Assembly (NCBI RefSeq): GCF_006636205.1
Contig: NZ_VIGB01000003.1
Location: 2,790,001-2,854,000 of the forward strand
Origin: Kitasatospora acidiphila
GTDB lineage: Bacteria > Actinomycetota > Actinomycetes > Streptomycetales > Streptomycetaceae
Direction: 5' to 3'
DNA length: 64,000 nucleotides
Positions 51,461-62,018 of the stretch are shown here, in pieces. The notes under the pieces are model-generated. The model made no database searches, was not told where the DNA came from, and saw nothing but the letters and a program-made list of their open reading frames with translations. Positions within the stretch are counted from its first letter, which is position 1; each line of letters begins with the position of its first letter. Both the position numbers and the translations under genes were made by a program.

Positions 51461-52723
51461 TCAGCCGAAGAAGTTGCGGACGTGGTGCAGCCCGTCGATC
51501 AGGGCGTCCACCTCGCCCGGCGTCGAGTACAGATAGAAAGACGCCCTGGTGGTCGCAGGAATTCCGTACCGCAGGCAGACCGGCCGCGCGCAGTGGTGGC
51601 CGACCCGGACCGCGATGCCCTGCTCGTCCAGCACCTGGCCCACGTCGTGCGGGTGGATGTCGCCCAGCACGAAGGAGATCGCGGCGCCGCGGTCCACGGC
51701 CGTGTTCGGGCCGATGATCCGCAGGTCCGGCACCTCCTGGAGCCGGTTGACCGCGTACTCGGTGATCGCGTGCTCATGAGCGGCGATCTTGGCCATGCCG
51801 ATGTTGGAGAGGTAGTCGATCGCGGCACCCAGGCCGACGGCCTGCGCGATCGGCGGGGTGCCGGCCTCGAACTTGTGCGGGGCCGGGGCGTAGGTGGACG
51901 AGCCCATGGTGACGGTCTCGATCATCTCGCCGCCGCCCAGGAACGGGGGCAGGTCCTCCAGCAGCTCCTGGCGGCCCCAGAGCACGCCGATGCCGGTGGG
52001 GGCGAGCATCTTGTGGCCGGTGAAGGCGACGAAGTCGGCCTCCAGCGCCTGCACGTCCAGCACCATGTGCGGGGCGGCCTGGGAGGCGTCGATCACCACC
52101 AGGGCGCCGACGTCCTGGGCCCGGCGGACGATCGTCTCGACCGGGTTGACGGTGCCGAGCAGGTTGGAGACCAGGGTGAACGAGACCACCTTGGTCTTCT
52201 CGGTGATCAGCTCGTCGATGTTCGACAGGTCGAGCCGGCCCTCGTCGGTCAGCCCGAACCACTTCAGCTTCGCGCCGGTGCGCTGCGAGAGCAGCTGCCA
52301 CGGCACGATGTTGGAGTGGTGCTCCATCTCGGTGATGACGATCTCCGAGTCGGCGTCCACCCGGTACGGCTCATCGGCCCAACCGAGCATGTTGGCAACC
52401 AGGTTGAGCGACTCCGAGGCGTTCTTGGTGAAGATCACCTCGTCCCGGCTGGGGGCGTTGACGAACGCCGCCACCTTGTCCCGGGCCCCCTCGTAGAGCG
52501 CGGTGGCCTCCTCGGCGAGCACGTGCACGCCGCGGTGCACATTGGCGTTGTGCTGCTCGTAGTAGGCCGACAGCGCGTCCAGGACCTGCCGGGGCTTCTG
52601 CGAGGTCGCCGCGTTGTCGAGGTAGACCAGGGGCTTGTCGTCGTGGATCAGCCGCTGCAGGACCGGGAAGTCCTTGCGGATCGCGTCGGTGTCCAGGAGC
52701 CCCGGCAGAGTCAGGTTCGTCAC
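51461..52723 (-). CDS. sufS: SufS group II cysteine desulfurase
   Basis: A 420-residue PLP enzyme. The PLP lysine is in FTGHKMLAPTGIGVLWG and the active cysteine in GHHCARPVCLR. It mobilises sulfur from cysteine for SufU and SufBCD. Start GTG 52723 overlaps the sufC stop by 4 bp. Confidence 0.97.
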   Translation of the reverse strand: MTNLTLPGLLDTDAIRKDFPVLQRLIHDDKPLVYLDNAATSQKPRQVLDALSAYYEQHNANVHRGVHVLAEEATALYEGARDKVAAFVNAPSRDEVIFTKNASESLNLVANMLGWADEPYRVDADSEIVITEMEHHSNIVPWQLLSQRTGAKLKWFGLTDEGRLDLSNIDELITEKTKVVSFTLVSNLLGTVNPVETIVRRAQDVGALVVIDASQAAPHMVLDVQALEADFVAFTGHKMLAPTGIGVLWGRQELLEDLPPFLGGGEMIETVTMGSSTYAPAPHKFEAGTPPIAQAVGLGAAIDYLSNIGMAKIAAHEHAITEYAVNRLQEVPDLRIIGPNTAVDRGAAISFVLGDIHPHDVGQVLDEQGIAVRVGHHCARPVCLRYGIPATTRASFYLYSTPGEVDALIDGLHHVRNFFG

Positions 52724-53484
52724 GCTGAAGCGCCACCCTTCACGTAGGCCTCGTAGCCCTCGTTCTCCAGCTTGTCGGCCAGCTCCGGGCCGCCGGACTC
52801 GACGATCCGGCCGCCCGCGAAGACGTGCACGAAGTCAGGCTGGATGTACCGCAGGATGCGGGTGTAGTGGGTGACCAGCAGGGTGCCGACCTCACCGGTG
52901 GCGCGGACCCGGTTGATGCCCTCGGAGACGATCCGCAGCGCGTCGACGTCCAGACCGGAGTCGGTCTCGTCGAGGATCGCGATCTTCGGCTTCAGCAGCT
53001 CCAGCTGCAGGATCTCGTGGCGCTTCTTCTCACCGCCGGAGAAGCCCTCGTTGACGTTGCGCTCGGCGAAGGCCGGGTCCATCTGGAGCCCCGCCATGGT
53101 CTCCTTGACCTCCTTCACCCAGGTGCGCAGCTTGGGGGCCTCGCCGCGGACCGCGGTGGCCGCGGTGCGCAGGAAGTTGGAGACCGACACGCCCGGCACC
53201 TCGACCGGGTACTGCATCGCCAGGAAGACGCCGGCACGGGCCCGCTCGTCCACCGACATGGCCAGCACGTCCTCGCCGTCCAGCAGCACCTGGCCGCTGG
53301 TGACGGTGTACTTGGGGTGGCCGGCCAGCGAGTAGGCCAGGGTGGACTTGCCGGAGCCGTTGGGGCCCATGATGGCGTGGGTCTCGCCCTGCTTCACGGT
53401 CAGGTCGACGCCACGCAGGATCTCACGCGGGCCACTCTCGGCCTCGACGGAGACGTGCAGGTCGCGGATTTCAAGGGTTGCCAT
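52720..53484 (-). CDS. sufC: SufC Fe-S assembly ATPase
   Basis: A 254-residue ABC-type ATPase. Walker A is GPNGSGKST, the signature FSGGEKKRHEILQ and Walker B KIAILDETDSGLDVDAL. It powers the SufBCD scaffold. ATG 53484 follows the ferredoxin gene by 5 bp. Confidence 0.97.
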   Translation of the reverse strand: MATLEIRDLHVSVEAESGPREILRGVDLTVKQGETHAIMGPNGSGKSTLAYSLAGHPKYTVTSGQVLLDGEDVLAMSVDERARAGVFLAMQYPVEVPGVSVSNFLRTAATAVRGEAPKLRTWVKEVKETMAGLQMDPAFAERNVNEGFSGGEKKRHEILQLELLKPKIAILDETDSGLDVDALRIVSEGINRVRATGEVGTLLVTHYTRILRYIQPDFVHVFAGGRIVESGGPELADKLENEGYEAYVKGGASA

Positions 53485-53489
53485 GGTGC

Positions 53490-53806
53490 TCAGGACTCCT
53501 GGGTGACGGAGACGAGCACGTCGTCCCCTTCGATCTTTACGGGGTAAACGGGAACCGGCTTGGTGGCGGGCAGTCCGGAGGGCTTGCCGGTGCGCAGGTC
53601 GAAGCTGGAGCCGTGCAGCCAGCACTCGATCCGGCAGTCCTCGACCTCCCCTCGGAGAGCGACACATTGGCGTGCGAGCAGATGTCGTTGATCGCGAACA
53701 CCTCGCCGTCGGTGTGCACGACGGAGACCGGCACCCCGTCGACCTCGACCCGCTTGGGGGTGTCCTCGGCCAGCTCGCTCAGCGCGGCGACACGGACGAA
53801 GCTCAC
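53490..53806 (-). pseudogene. Rieske-type [2Fe-2S] ferredoxin of the suf operon, one-base deletion
   Basis: With one base restored it is 105 residues: MSFVRVAALSELAED, then DICSHANVSLSEG (first C-x-H) and ECWLHGSSFDLRTG (second C-x2-H). These four residues bind the Rieske cluster. The break is at the C run 53648-53651 (coding strand GGGG, one G short). Start GTG 53806 overlaps the sufD stop. Such a ferredoxin is a normal member of actinomycete suf operons, so a sequencing error is likely. Confidence 0.85.
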
Positions 53807-55032
53807 GCGACACCCGCCAGCTCGGACTCGATCTTCTCCATCAGCTGGTCGTGGATCTCGGCCACGCCGATCTGCTGGACCAGCTCGGCGAAGAAGCCGC
53901 GCACCACCAGGCGGCGGGCCTCCTCCTCCGGGATGCCGCGGGCCTGCAGGTAGAACAGCTGCTCGTCGTCGAACCGGCCGGTCGCCGAGGCGTGCCCGGC
54001 ACCGACGATCTCGCCGGTCTCGATCTCCAGGTTGGGGATCGAGTCGACCCGGGCGCCGTCGGTGAGCACCAGGTTGCGGTTGTGCTCGTAGGTGTCGGTG
54101 CCCTCGGCGGCGGCGCGGATCAGCACGTCGCCGACCCAGACCGCGTGCGCGTCCTGGCCCTGCAGCGCGCCCTTGTAGACCACGTTGGACCGGCAGTGCG
54201 GGGTGTCGTGGTCGATCTGCAGCCGGTGCTCCAGGTGCTGGCCGGCGTCGGCGAAGTAGAGGCCGTAGAGCTCGGCCTCGCCGCCGGTGGCGGCGTAGGT
54301 GACCCGCGGGTGGATCCGGACCAGGTCGCCGCCGAAGGTGACCACCACGGACTTCAGCGAGGCGTCCCGGCCGATCAGCGCGGTCTGCTGGGCGGCGTGC
54401 ACCGCGTCGCGGTCCCAGTCCTGCACGGAGACGAAGGTGAGCTTCGCCCCGTCGCCGACCAGCAGCTCGACGTTGGCCGCCCGGGTGCCGGTGCCGGTGT
54501 GGTTCAGCACCACGACGGCCTCGGCGAACGGCTTGACGTCGATCACCACGTGGGCGAAGCGGACGCCGCCCTCGCCGTGCACGTCGATCTTCACCGGCTC
54601 GGTGAGCACCGCGTCCTGGGGGACGGTCACCACCAGCGCCTCCTCGAAGGCGCTGTAGGCCTGGGCGGCGACCCGGTCAACGGGCTTGCCGGCCTTGCCG
54701 ATCCGGGCGTCGTCGCGGCCGACGGTCTCGGCGGTGACGCCGTCCGGCAGGCCCAACTCGACCTTGTCGTTGCCCTTTTCGGCGCCAACGGCAGTGCCGT
54801 CGTGCAGACCCGCCAGGCGGTGCAGCGGGGTGAACCGCCAGTCCTCCTCGCGGCCGGTGGGCACCGGGAAGTCGGTCACGTCATAGGACGGCTTGACCGC
54901 GACGCGGGCGTCGATCGGCTGCCGCACCTCGGCGCGGCCGGTGCCGGGACCGGCCAGCTGCGCACCGGCGCCGGCGGTCCCGACCTCGATCGACCCGGCG
55001 GTGGTGGAGCCGGAAGTGTTCTGCTCAGCCAT
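53803..55032 (-). CDS. sufD: SufD Fe-S cluster assembly protein
   Basis: A 409-residue beta-helical SufD. The family core GGEAELYGLYFADAGQHLEH and the C-terminal DEQLFYLQARGIPEEEARRL are present. It pairs with SufB and SufC to form the scaffold. ATG 55032 is 75 bp after the sufB stop, the only sizeable gap in the upstream part of the operon. Confidence 0.97.
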   Translation of the reverse strand: MAEQNTSGSTTAGSIEVGTAGAGAQLAGPGTGRAEVRQPIDARVAVKPSYDVTDFPVPTGREEDWRFTPLHRLAGLHDGTAVGAEKGNDKVELGLPDGVTAETVGRDDARIGKAGKPVDRVAAQAYSAFEEALVVTVPQDAVLTEPVKIDVHGEGGVRFAHVVIDVKPFAEAVVVLNHTGTGTRAANVELLVGDGAKLTFVSVQDWDRDAVHAAQQTALIGRDASLKSVVVTFGGDLVRIHPRVTYAATGGEAELYGLYFADAGQHLEHRLQIDHDTPHCRSNVVYKGALQGQDAHAVWVGDVLIRAAAEGTDTYEHNRNLVLTDGARVDSIPNLEIETGEIVGAGHASATGRFDDEQLFYLQARGIPEEEARRLVVRGFFAELVQQIGVAEIHDQLMEKIESELAGVA

Positions 55033-55107
55033 AGCTGTTCGTGGTGCTCACTTTCTCAATTCGAGGCAGTCTCAAAGTTCGGATGGGCGACGGTTGCTGA
55101 CGATGCG

Positions 55108-56523
55108 TCAGCCGACCGAACCCTCCATCTGCAGCTCGATCAGCCGGTTGAGCTCCAGCGCGTACTCCATCGGCAGCTCACGCGCGATCGGCTCGACGAA
55201 GCCGCGGACGATCATCGCCATCGCCTCGAACTCGGTCATCCCGCGGCTCATCAGGTAGAAGAGCTGGTCCTCGCTGACCTTGGAGACGGTCGCCTCGTGG
55301 CCCATCGACACGTCGTCCTCGCGGACGTCCACGTACGGGTAGGTGTCGGAGCGGGAGATGGTGTCGACCAGCAGCGCGTCGCAGAGCACGTTGGACTTGG
55401 CGCCCTTGGAGCCCTCGCCGATCTCGATCAGACCGCGGTAGGAGGTCCGGCCGCCGCCGCGCGCCACCGACTTGGAGACGATGTTGGACGAGGTGTTGGG
55501 CGCCAGGTGCACCATCTTGGCGCCGGCGTCCTGGTGCTGGCCCTCACCGGCGAAGGCGATCGACAGGGTCTCGCCCTTGGCGTGCTCGCCCATCAGGTAG
55601 ACGGCCGGGTACTTCATGGTGACCTTGGAGCCGATGTTGCCGTCGACCCACTCCATGGTCGCGCCCTCGTACGCCACGGCGCGCTTGGTGACCAGGTTGT
55701 AGACGTTGTTCGACCAGTTCTGGATGGTCGTGTAGCGGCAGCGGCCGCCCTTCTTGACGATGATCTCGACCACGGCGCTGTGCAGCGAGTCCGAGGAGTA
55801 GATCGGCGCGGTGCAGCCCTCGACGTAGTGCACGTAGGCGTCTTCGTCGACGATGATCAGGGTCCGCTCGAACTGGCCCATGTTCTCGGTGTTGATCCGG
55901 AAGTAGGCCTGCAGCGGGATGTCGACGTGCACGCCCTTCGGCACGTAGATGAACGAACCGCCGGACCAGACGGCCGTGTTCAGCGAGGCGAACTTGTTGT
56001 CGCCGGGCGGGATCACGGTGCCGAAGTACTCGTGGAACAGCTCCGGGTGCTCGCGCAGCGCCGTGTCGGTGTCCAGGAAGATGACGCCCTGCTCCTCCAG
56101 GTCCTCGCGGATCTGGTGGTAGACCACCTCGGACTCGTACTGCGCGGCGACACCGGCGACCAGGCGCTGCTTCTCCGCCTCCGGGATGCCGAGCTTGTCG
56201 TAGGTCGCCTTGATGTCGGCCGGCAGGTCCTCCCAGGACTCCGCCTGCTTCTCGGTCGAGCGCACGAAGTACTTGATGTTGTCGAAGTCGATGCCCGAGA
56301 GGTCGGAACCCCAGGTCGGCATCGGCTTCTTGCCGAAGAGCTTCAGACCCTTGAGGCGCAGGTTGAGCATCCACTCCGACTCGGACTTCTTCGCCGAGAT
56401 GTCGCGGACGACCTCCTCGCTCAGGCCGCGCTTGGCCACCGAGCCGGCAACGTCGGGGTCCGACCAGCCGTACTCGTAGGTACCCAGACCCTCGAGCTCG
56501 GGGTGGGAAACGGTGTCAGTCAT
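55108..56523 (-). CDS. sufB: SufB Fe-S cluster scaffold protein
   Basis: A 471-residue SufB, the usual length. Conserved segments are [20 protein letters not shown], the [20 protein letters not shown] cysteine region and [20 protein letters not shown]. It holds the nascent cluster. ATG 56523 overlaps the sufR stop by 4 bp. Confidence 0.98.
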   Translation of the reverse strand: MTDTVSHPELEGLGTYEYGWSDPDVAGSVAKRGLSEEVVRDISAKKSESEWMLNLRLKGLKLFGKKPMPTWGSDLSGIDFDNIKYFVRSTEKQAESWEDLPADIKATYDKLGIPEAEKQRLVAGVAAQYESEVVYHQIREDLEEQGVIFLDTDTALREHPELFHEYFGTVIPPGDNKFASLNTAVWSGGSFIYVPKGVHVDIPLQAYFRINTENMGQFERTLIIVDEDAYVHYVEGCTAPIYSSDSLHSAVVEIIVKKGGRCRYTTIQNWSNNVYNLVTKRAVAYEGATMEWVDGNIGSKVTMKYPAVYLMGEHAKGETLSIAFAGEGQHQDAGAKMVHLAPNTSSNIVSKSVARGGGRTSYRGLIEIGEGSKGAKSNVLCDALLVDTISRSDTYPYVDVREDDVSMGHEATVSKVSEDQLFYLMSRGMTEFEAMAMIVRGFVEPIARELPMEYALELNRLIELQMEGSVG

Positions 56524-57373
56524 GCGGGACTCCTCCGCGCGGACGTAGCGGGTGGTTCGGTGGTCGTACCGGCAGTCGGCGCTGCACCGGTGCCCTGGCG
56601 GGGCGACGGTGCGGCACCGGGTGCCGGCACATAGGTGGTGCAGACCCCGTCGCCGTGGGCGATGGTGGCCAGCCGTTGCACATGGGTGCCCAGGAGCTGG
56701 GAGAAGACCTCGGTCTCCGCCTCGCAGAGCTGGGGGAACTGCTCGGCGATGTGCGCGACCGGGCAGTGGTGCTGGCAGAGCTGGGCGCCCGCGGGGCCTT
56801 GCCGGCCGATCCGCTGGGCACTCGCCGCACCGTGGCAGCGTACCCGTCGGCACTCAGCGCCTCGGCGAGCGCCTCGGTGCGCTGGTCGGCCGCGGCCTGC
56901 TGCAGCGCGCTGAGGTACTTCTCGCCCTGCCGGCCGAAGCGGGCCCGGGCGAAGGCGGCGACCGCCTCCTCGCCCGCCTTGCCGCCGCCGACCGCCTCGG
57001 CGATCCAGCGCAGCGCGTCGGCGGCGAGCTGGTCGTAGGCCTGGTAGAAGGCGTCCCGGCCGGACTCGGTGAGGGCGAAGACCTTGGCCGGGCGGCCCCG
57101 GCCGCGGCTGCCGTAGACCCGCTGCTCGCGGGATTCGACCAGACCGGCCGCCAGTAGGCCGTCCAGGTGACGGCGGACCGCTGCGGCGGTCAGCCCGAGC
57201 CGGTTGGCCAGGTCGGCGGCGGAGGACGGGCCGTGGTCCAGGATGGAGCGGGCGACCCGGTCCCGAGTCGCCCGGTGGCCGTCCAGCAGGACTTCCGCCG
57301 AGGTCGCGGGCACCGAGCAACCGGGGGCCGACTCGGCCTCCTGCTGCGTCAGGTGCTCACGCGTGTTTTTCAC
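56520..57373 (-). pseudogene. sufR: SufR Fe-S-sensing repressor, one-base deletion
   Basis: With one base restored it is 284 residues. The winged helix (DHGPSSAADLANRLGLTAAA, VRRHLDGLLAAGLVESREQR) is intact. The C-terminal cluster-binding cysteines [20 protein letters not shown] lie in the next frame. The break lies at the GGG run 56816-56818, where one more base gives VPQRIGRQ. Start GTG 57373 sits on its own operator. Repression of the operon would be lost if the deletion is real. I favour sequencing error. Confidence 0.85.
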
Positions 57374-57386
57374 AACACCATTGTTG
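57373..57386. promoter_or_regulatory. SufR operator CAAC-N6-GTTG
   Basis: CAAC (57373-57376), six bases, then GTTG (57383-57386). This is the pattern reported for SufR binding in Streptomyces and cyanobacteria, as I recall. It touches the sufR start codon, so SufR should block its own operon. Confidence 0.75.
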
Positions 57387-57444
57387 CGTAATTAGTTCCG
57401 ACCGAACAAGCGGTGATCGACGCCTCAGCGGTGGGATCCGTCAC

Positions 57445-57463
57445 TCAGGCAAGCCTTACCTCA
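57445..57463. promoter_or_regulatory. Iron-box-like site (DmdR/IdeR type)
   Basis: TCAGGCAAGCCTTACCTCA matches 13 of 19 positions of TTAGGTTAGGCTCACCTAA, including the AGG and ACCT cores. It lies 72 bp upstream of sufR and 150 bp upstream of the ABC genes. It may add iron control to either. Confidence 0.45.
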
Positions 57464-57478
57464 GCCTGTCTGCAGCCT

Positions 57479-57563
57479 TCCTGCGGTGTTTCCCGGGCCT
57501 GTCCTGCGGTGTTTCCCGGCCCTGTCCTGCGGCGTTTCCCGGGCCTGTCCGCGGTGTTCGCGG
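57479..57563. repeat. 23-bp tandem repeat, three copies plus partial
   Basis: TCCTGCGGTGTTTCCCGGGC-type units begin at 57479, 57502 and 57525, with a shortened fourth from 57548. It occupies the gap between the iron-box-like site and the ABC genes. It is not CRISPR, as there are no spacers. Confidence 0.87.
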
Positions 57564-57611
57564 CGGACCGTGCCGGAAGGCCCCGCGTCAACGGCTCCTA
57601 CACTGCCGGGT

Positions 57612-58537
<926 letters not shown>

Positions 58538-58541
<4 letters not shown>

Positions 58542-59302
58542 GTACCTATTCGCCTGCCCCGGGCGCGGCGCCGGTCGGCCGGATGCTGCTGGCCCAGACC
58601 GCCTTCGAGACCAAGATGCTGCTGCGCAACGGCGAACAGCTGCTGCTCACCGTGGTGATCCCGACCGTGCTGCTGGTGCTGTTCAGCGCCGTGGACGTGG
58701 TGTCGGTGACCGGCCCCGGCAAGCGCGTCGACTTCCTGGCCCCAGGCCTGCTGGCGCTCGCGGTGATGTCCACCGCATTCACCGGGCAGGCCATCGCCAC
58801 CGGCTTCGAGCGCCGCTACGGGGTCCTCAAGCGGCTCGGCGCCAGCCCACTGCCGCGCTGGGCGCTGCTCACCGCCAAGACCGGGTGCGTGCTGGTCACC
58901 GAGGCGCTGCAGGTGGCGCTGCTGTCGGTGATCGCGCTGGCCCTGGGGTGGTCGCCGCACGGCAATCCTGTCTCCGTGGTGCTGCTGCTGATCCTGGGCA
59001 CCGCCGCCTTCTCCGGACTCGGCCTGCTGATGGCCGGCACCCTCAAGGCGGAGGCCACCCTGGCGGCGGCCAACCTGGTCTTCATCCTGCTGCTGCTCGC
59101 GGGCGGGGTGATCGTGCCGCTCACCAAGTTCCCGGGTGCCGTGCGCTCGGTGCTGGAACTGCTGCCGATCAGCGCACTCTCGGACGGGCTGCGGTCCGTA
59201 CTGCAGAACGGCGCGGGGGTGCCCTGGGGCGACCTCGGGCTGCTGGCCGGCTGGGCAGTGGTGGCGCTGGCGGCTGCGGCGCGGTTCTTCCGCTGGGAGT
59301 AA
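58538..59302 (+). CDS. ABC-2 type permease
   Basis: A 254-residue ABC-2 permease with six membrane helices (LLLTVVIPTVLLVLFSAV first, LLAGWAVVALAAAARFF last) and the LLPISALSDGLRSVL re-entrant segment. It forms the exporter with the ATPase at 57612. Start ATG 58538 overlaps the ATPase stop. Confidence 0.95.
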
Positions 59303-59320
59303 TCGCTCGACGTTCACGAC

Positions 59321-59354
59321 TGTGGGGCGGGGACCGATCGGTCCCCGCCCCACA
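59321..59354. terminator. 34-bp perfect palindrome, bidirectional terminator
   Basis: A 17-base arm (TGTGGGGCGGGGACCGA) and its exact reverse complement with no loop bases between. It lies between the convergent permease and surface-protein genes. Confidence 0.88.
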
Positions 59355-59395
59355 GCTGTCCTGCCGTCCTCAGCTCAACGGCTGGTCATGCACGT

Positions 59396-60078
59396 TCAGT
59401 TGTGACGCCCGGCCGCCCGGCGACGGCTCATGAACACCAGACCGCCACCAACCACGACCACGCCCGCGCCGACGCCGGCGATCAGGCCGGCATCGCTACC
59501 GCCACCGGTGTAGGCGAGCGACGGCTTGGTGGGCGTGGCGGACGGGGTGGGCACGGCCGCAGCGGGCGTGGTGGCGGCGGGGGTGGTGGGTGCCGGAGTC
59601 GTCGGCGCGGGGGTGGTCGACGCCGGGGTTGTTGGCGGCGCGGTGGTGGGCGGCGCAGTGGTGGGCGGCTGCGTAGTCGGCGGCGCGGTGGTGGGCGGCG
59701 CAGTGGTGGGCGGCTGCGGGCAAGGCTTGTCCAGCGACACGGTGAAGTCGCCGCTCCACTGGTGGTTCTTCTCGTCCGGGTCGTCCTTGGTGTGGACGTG
59801 GAAGGTCACCGTGTCCGTCGGCTTGGCCGCAAACGGTGCCGGGTTGTAGACACCCGAGAAGTAGTGGTGTGTGACGATGTCCTTGCCATTGACCGTCACC
59901 GTGACCCAGTTGGCCTCGGCGCCGTCCGGGTAGTAGTGCAGGTTCAGCGTGAACGAGGTGCAGTCCCGCGTGTAGTCCGGGATGTGCGCCGACGCGACGC
60001 CCGCGAACGTGACAACGCCGGCCACGGCGAGCGCCCGGCCCCAGCCAGGCGGCCCGAGATCCGCCCCAGTCGTGCCAT
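59396..60078 (-). CDS. Sortase-anchored (LAxTG) surface protein, apparent one-base deletion in the signal peptide
   Basis: The C terminus has SLAYTGGGSDAG, a membrane helix (LIAGVGAGVVVVGGGLVFM) and SRRRAAGRHN, the class E sortase LAxTG signal. Before it lies a Pro/Thr spacer of PPTTA repeats and a secreted domain of about 90 residues (HIPDYTRDCTSFTLNLHYYP). ATG 60078 has GGGGAGGATC upstream and starts MARLGRISGRLAG. Reaching the signal helix ALAVAGVVTFAGVASA needs one extra G at 60034-60036. With it, the protein is 227 residues with a clean signal peptide. Confidence 0.82.
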
Positions 60079-60537
60079 AACGTGATCCTCCCCAAGTAGG
60101 TTGCGCAGCACGGACGTTGAATGATCGTGAGTGACCGGCTACATCTGGTGTCCGGGACTCTACCGCCCTACCCGGTGGCATATCCCCCAAACAGACCGAA
60201 CGGAACAGAACTGGCGGTTCAGCCCGTTCCATGCCCGGGATCATGCACAGCCGAATGCATTCCCCGGTGATCATTCCTGATCACCGAGAGGGCACAGGAT
60301 CTATTGACATATCGTCAGGCCTTCCCAGCTGCCGCCCCCGCCTGGCCACAGCAGCAATCCCGCCACCGATACCACCCGCACCAGAGGCCGTCGCCACACC
60401 TCAGACTCCGCCCGCACCCACGAGAACATTTACGCACTGTGGTCAACCGGTCTCCTACTCCGAAAGCAAGAGACATGCGAGGTTCCCAGTGGCGCCCCGG
60501 CGCAAGATCAGGTATAAGGCGACCTACGATATTGAGC
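60079..60537. other. Divergent intergenic region with dyads
   Basis: No gene is seen in this 459-bp gap. It carries a 9-bp dyad CGGTGATCA-TTCC-TGATCACCG at 60265-60286 and TTGACATATCGTCA at 60304-60317, both AT-rich for this sequence. These are the likely regulatory sites of ctaA or the surface protein gene. Confidence 0.55.
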
Positions 60538-61503
60538 GTGCGTAACCCCTTCTCGCTGCTCGCCGAGCGCTGGCAGCCCTCCCCCGTCATCGTCCGCCGG
60601 GCCGCGATGTCAGCCGTCGTGATGGCGGTCGTGATCGTGGTGACCGGTGGCGCCGTGCGGCTGACCGGGTCCGGGCTCGGCTGCCACACCTGGCCCACCT
60701 GCAACGGTGAGAGCATCACGCCGACGCCCGCCAACGGGCTGCACGGCAAGATCGAGTTCACCAACCGGATGCTGACCTACGTGCTGTGCGCGGCGGTCGG
60801 CTGGTTCATCCTGGCGGCCCGGTGCTCGCGGCCGTGGCGGGACAGCCTGAGCAAGTGGGGCTGGGCGCAGTTCTGGGTGGTGATGAGCAACGCGGTGCTC
60901 GGTGGCATCACGGTGCTGGTCGGCCTCAACCCGTACGTGGTGGGCGCGCACATGCTCTCGGCGCTGGCGCTGCTGTGGATCGCGGTGCTGGGCTGGGAGC
61001 GCAGCAAGGAGGGCGACGGGCCGGTGCGGCCGCTGGTCGCGGAGCCGCTGCGCAAGCTGAGCTACCTGCTGGTCGGGGTGACATGGGCGCTGGTGGCCGC
61101 GGGCACCCTGGTGACCGGTGCCGGGCACCACCCGGGCGACTCCAGCGACGTGCCGCGGATCGCGTGGCTCAGCTACGACCAGCTGACCCAGGTGCACGCG
61201 GACTTCGTCTTCCTCACCGTCGGGCTCTCGCTGGCGATGGTGTTCATCCTCGGTGCCGTGAAGGCGCCGGCGCCGGCCAAGGCGCGGGCCCGGGAGCTGT
61301 TCCTGGTGCTGCTGGCCCAGGCGGTGATCGGGTACGTGCAGTACTTCACCGACGCACCGGAGATCCTGGTCGGCATCCACATGCTGGGCGCCTCGCTGGT
61401 CCTGATCGCCGCCGTGCGGATCCCGCTGGCGCTGCGCACCCGGGGCGAGCTGCCGACGGAACTCCCGGCCCAGGAGGCCGCCTTGGAGACCGCCGCAGCC
61501 TGA
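60538..61503 (+). CDS. ctaA: Heme A synthase (COX15/CtaA family)
   Basis: A 321-residue, eight-helix membrane enzyme that oxidises heme O to heme A for cytochrome c oxidase. The external Cys pair is in SGLGCHTWPTCNGE. Heme-ligand regions are IEFTNRMLTYVL (where a Glu-x-x-Asn stands in place of the usual His-rich stretch), VVGAHMLSALALL, LTQVHADFVFLT and EILVGIHMLGASLV. GTG 60538 (TTG 60532 also possible) is chosen as the start of the conserved region. ctaB follows at 62.7 kb on the other strand. Confidence 0.93.
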   Translation: MRNPFSLLAERWQPSPVIVRRAAMSAVVMAVVIVVTGGAVRLTGSGLGCHTWPTCNGESITPTPANGLHGKIEFTNRMLTYVLCAAVGWFILAARCSRPWRDSLSKWGWAQFWVVMSNAVLGGITVLVGLNPYVVGAHMLSALALLWIAVLGWERSKEGDGPVRPLVAEPLRKLSYLLVGVTWALVAAGTLVTGAGHHPGDSSDVPRIAWLSYDQLTQVHADFVFLTVGLSLAMVFILGAVKAPAPAKARARELFLVLLAQAVIGYVQYFTDAPEILVGIHMLGASLVLIAAVRIPLALRTRGELPTELPAQEAALETAAA

Positions 61504-61530
61504 TCGAAGCGCAAGAGCGCCGCACGACGA

Positions 61531-61569
61531 AGGCCCTGACCCCCACTCCGCACCCGGGGGCCAGGGCCT
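61531..61569. terminator. Bidirectional terminator after ctaA
   Basis: A 14-bp stem (61531-61544 with 61556-61569, one G:T pair) and an 11-base loop, between convergent ctaA and the 111-aa gene. Confidence 0.78.
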
Positions 61570-61591
61570 CGCCGTATCGGCGATCAGGCGA

Positions 61592-61927
61592 TCAACCGCC
61601 GAGCTGGATGCCGGCCATCCGCTTCCACTCGTACGGGCCGGTGCGCACCTTGAGGCCGAGCTCGCCCTCGAAGGAGTCGTGCAGGGTGATGCCGGCCAGC
61701 TCGGCGGCCCGACGGCCGACGGCGTAGCTGGGGGCCACCTGGTCACCCCAGGAACCGTCCGCGCCGACCACCACGATCCGGGTGGCGGCCTGGCCGACGT
61801 ACTCCACCACGCCGTCGGCGCTGCCGCCGTGCTGCTTGCTGAAGGCGGTCAGGTGCTTGGCGATGCGCTTCGCGCGACGCTCGGTGCGGGCGTCCGCGGC
61901 GGGGGTGAGGGTCTCTGCGCTGCTCAT
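61592..61927 (-). CDS. Conserved actinomycete protein, unknown function
   Basis: A 111-residue protein: a basic helix (RTERRAKRIAKHLTAFSKQH), then ATRIVVVGADGSWGDQVAP and a C-terminal RTGPYEWKRMAGIQLGG. It is conserved beside ctaA/ctaB in Streptomyces, as far as I recall. No known domain. Start ATG 61927. Confidence 0.82.
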   Translation of the reverse strand: MSSAETLTPAADARTERRAKRIAKHLTAFSKQHGGSADGVVEYVGQAATRIVVVGADGSWGDQVAPSYAVGRRAAELAGITLHDSFEGELGLKVRTGPYEWKRMAGIQLGG

Positions 61928-62018
61928 GTCGGCATGCTACCCACGGGTAGAGGTACTGACGACGGTAGGGGCGTGTGCCACGGGCCACAGCGCCTTCCGA
62001 TGGACCTAGCCTAGCCCC

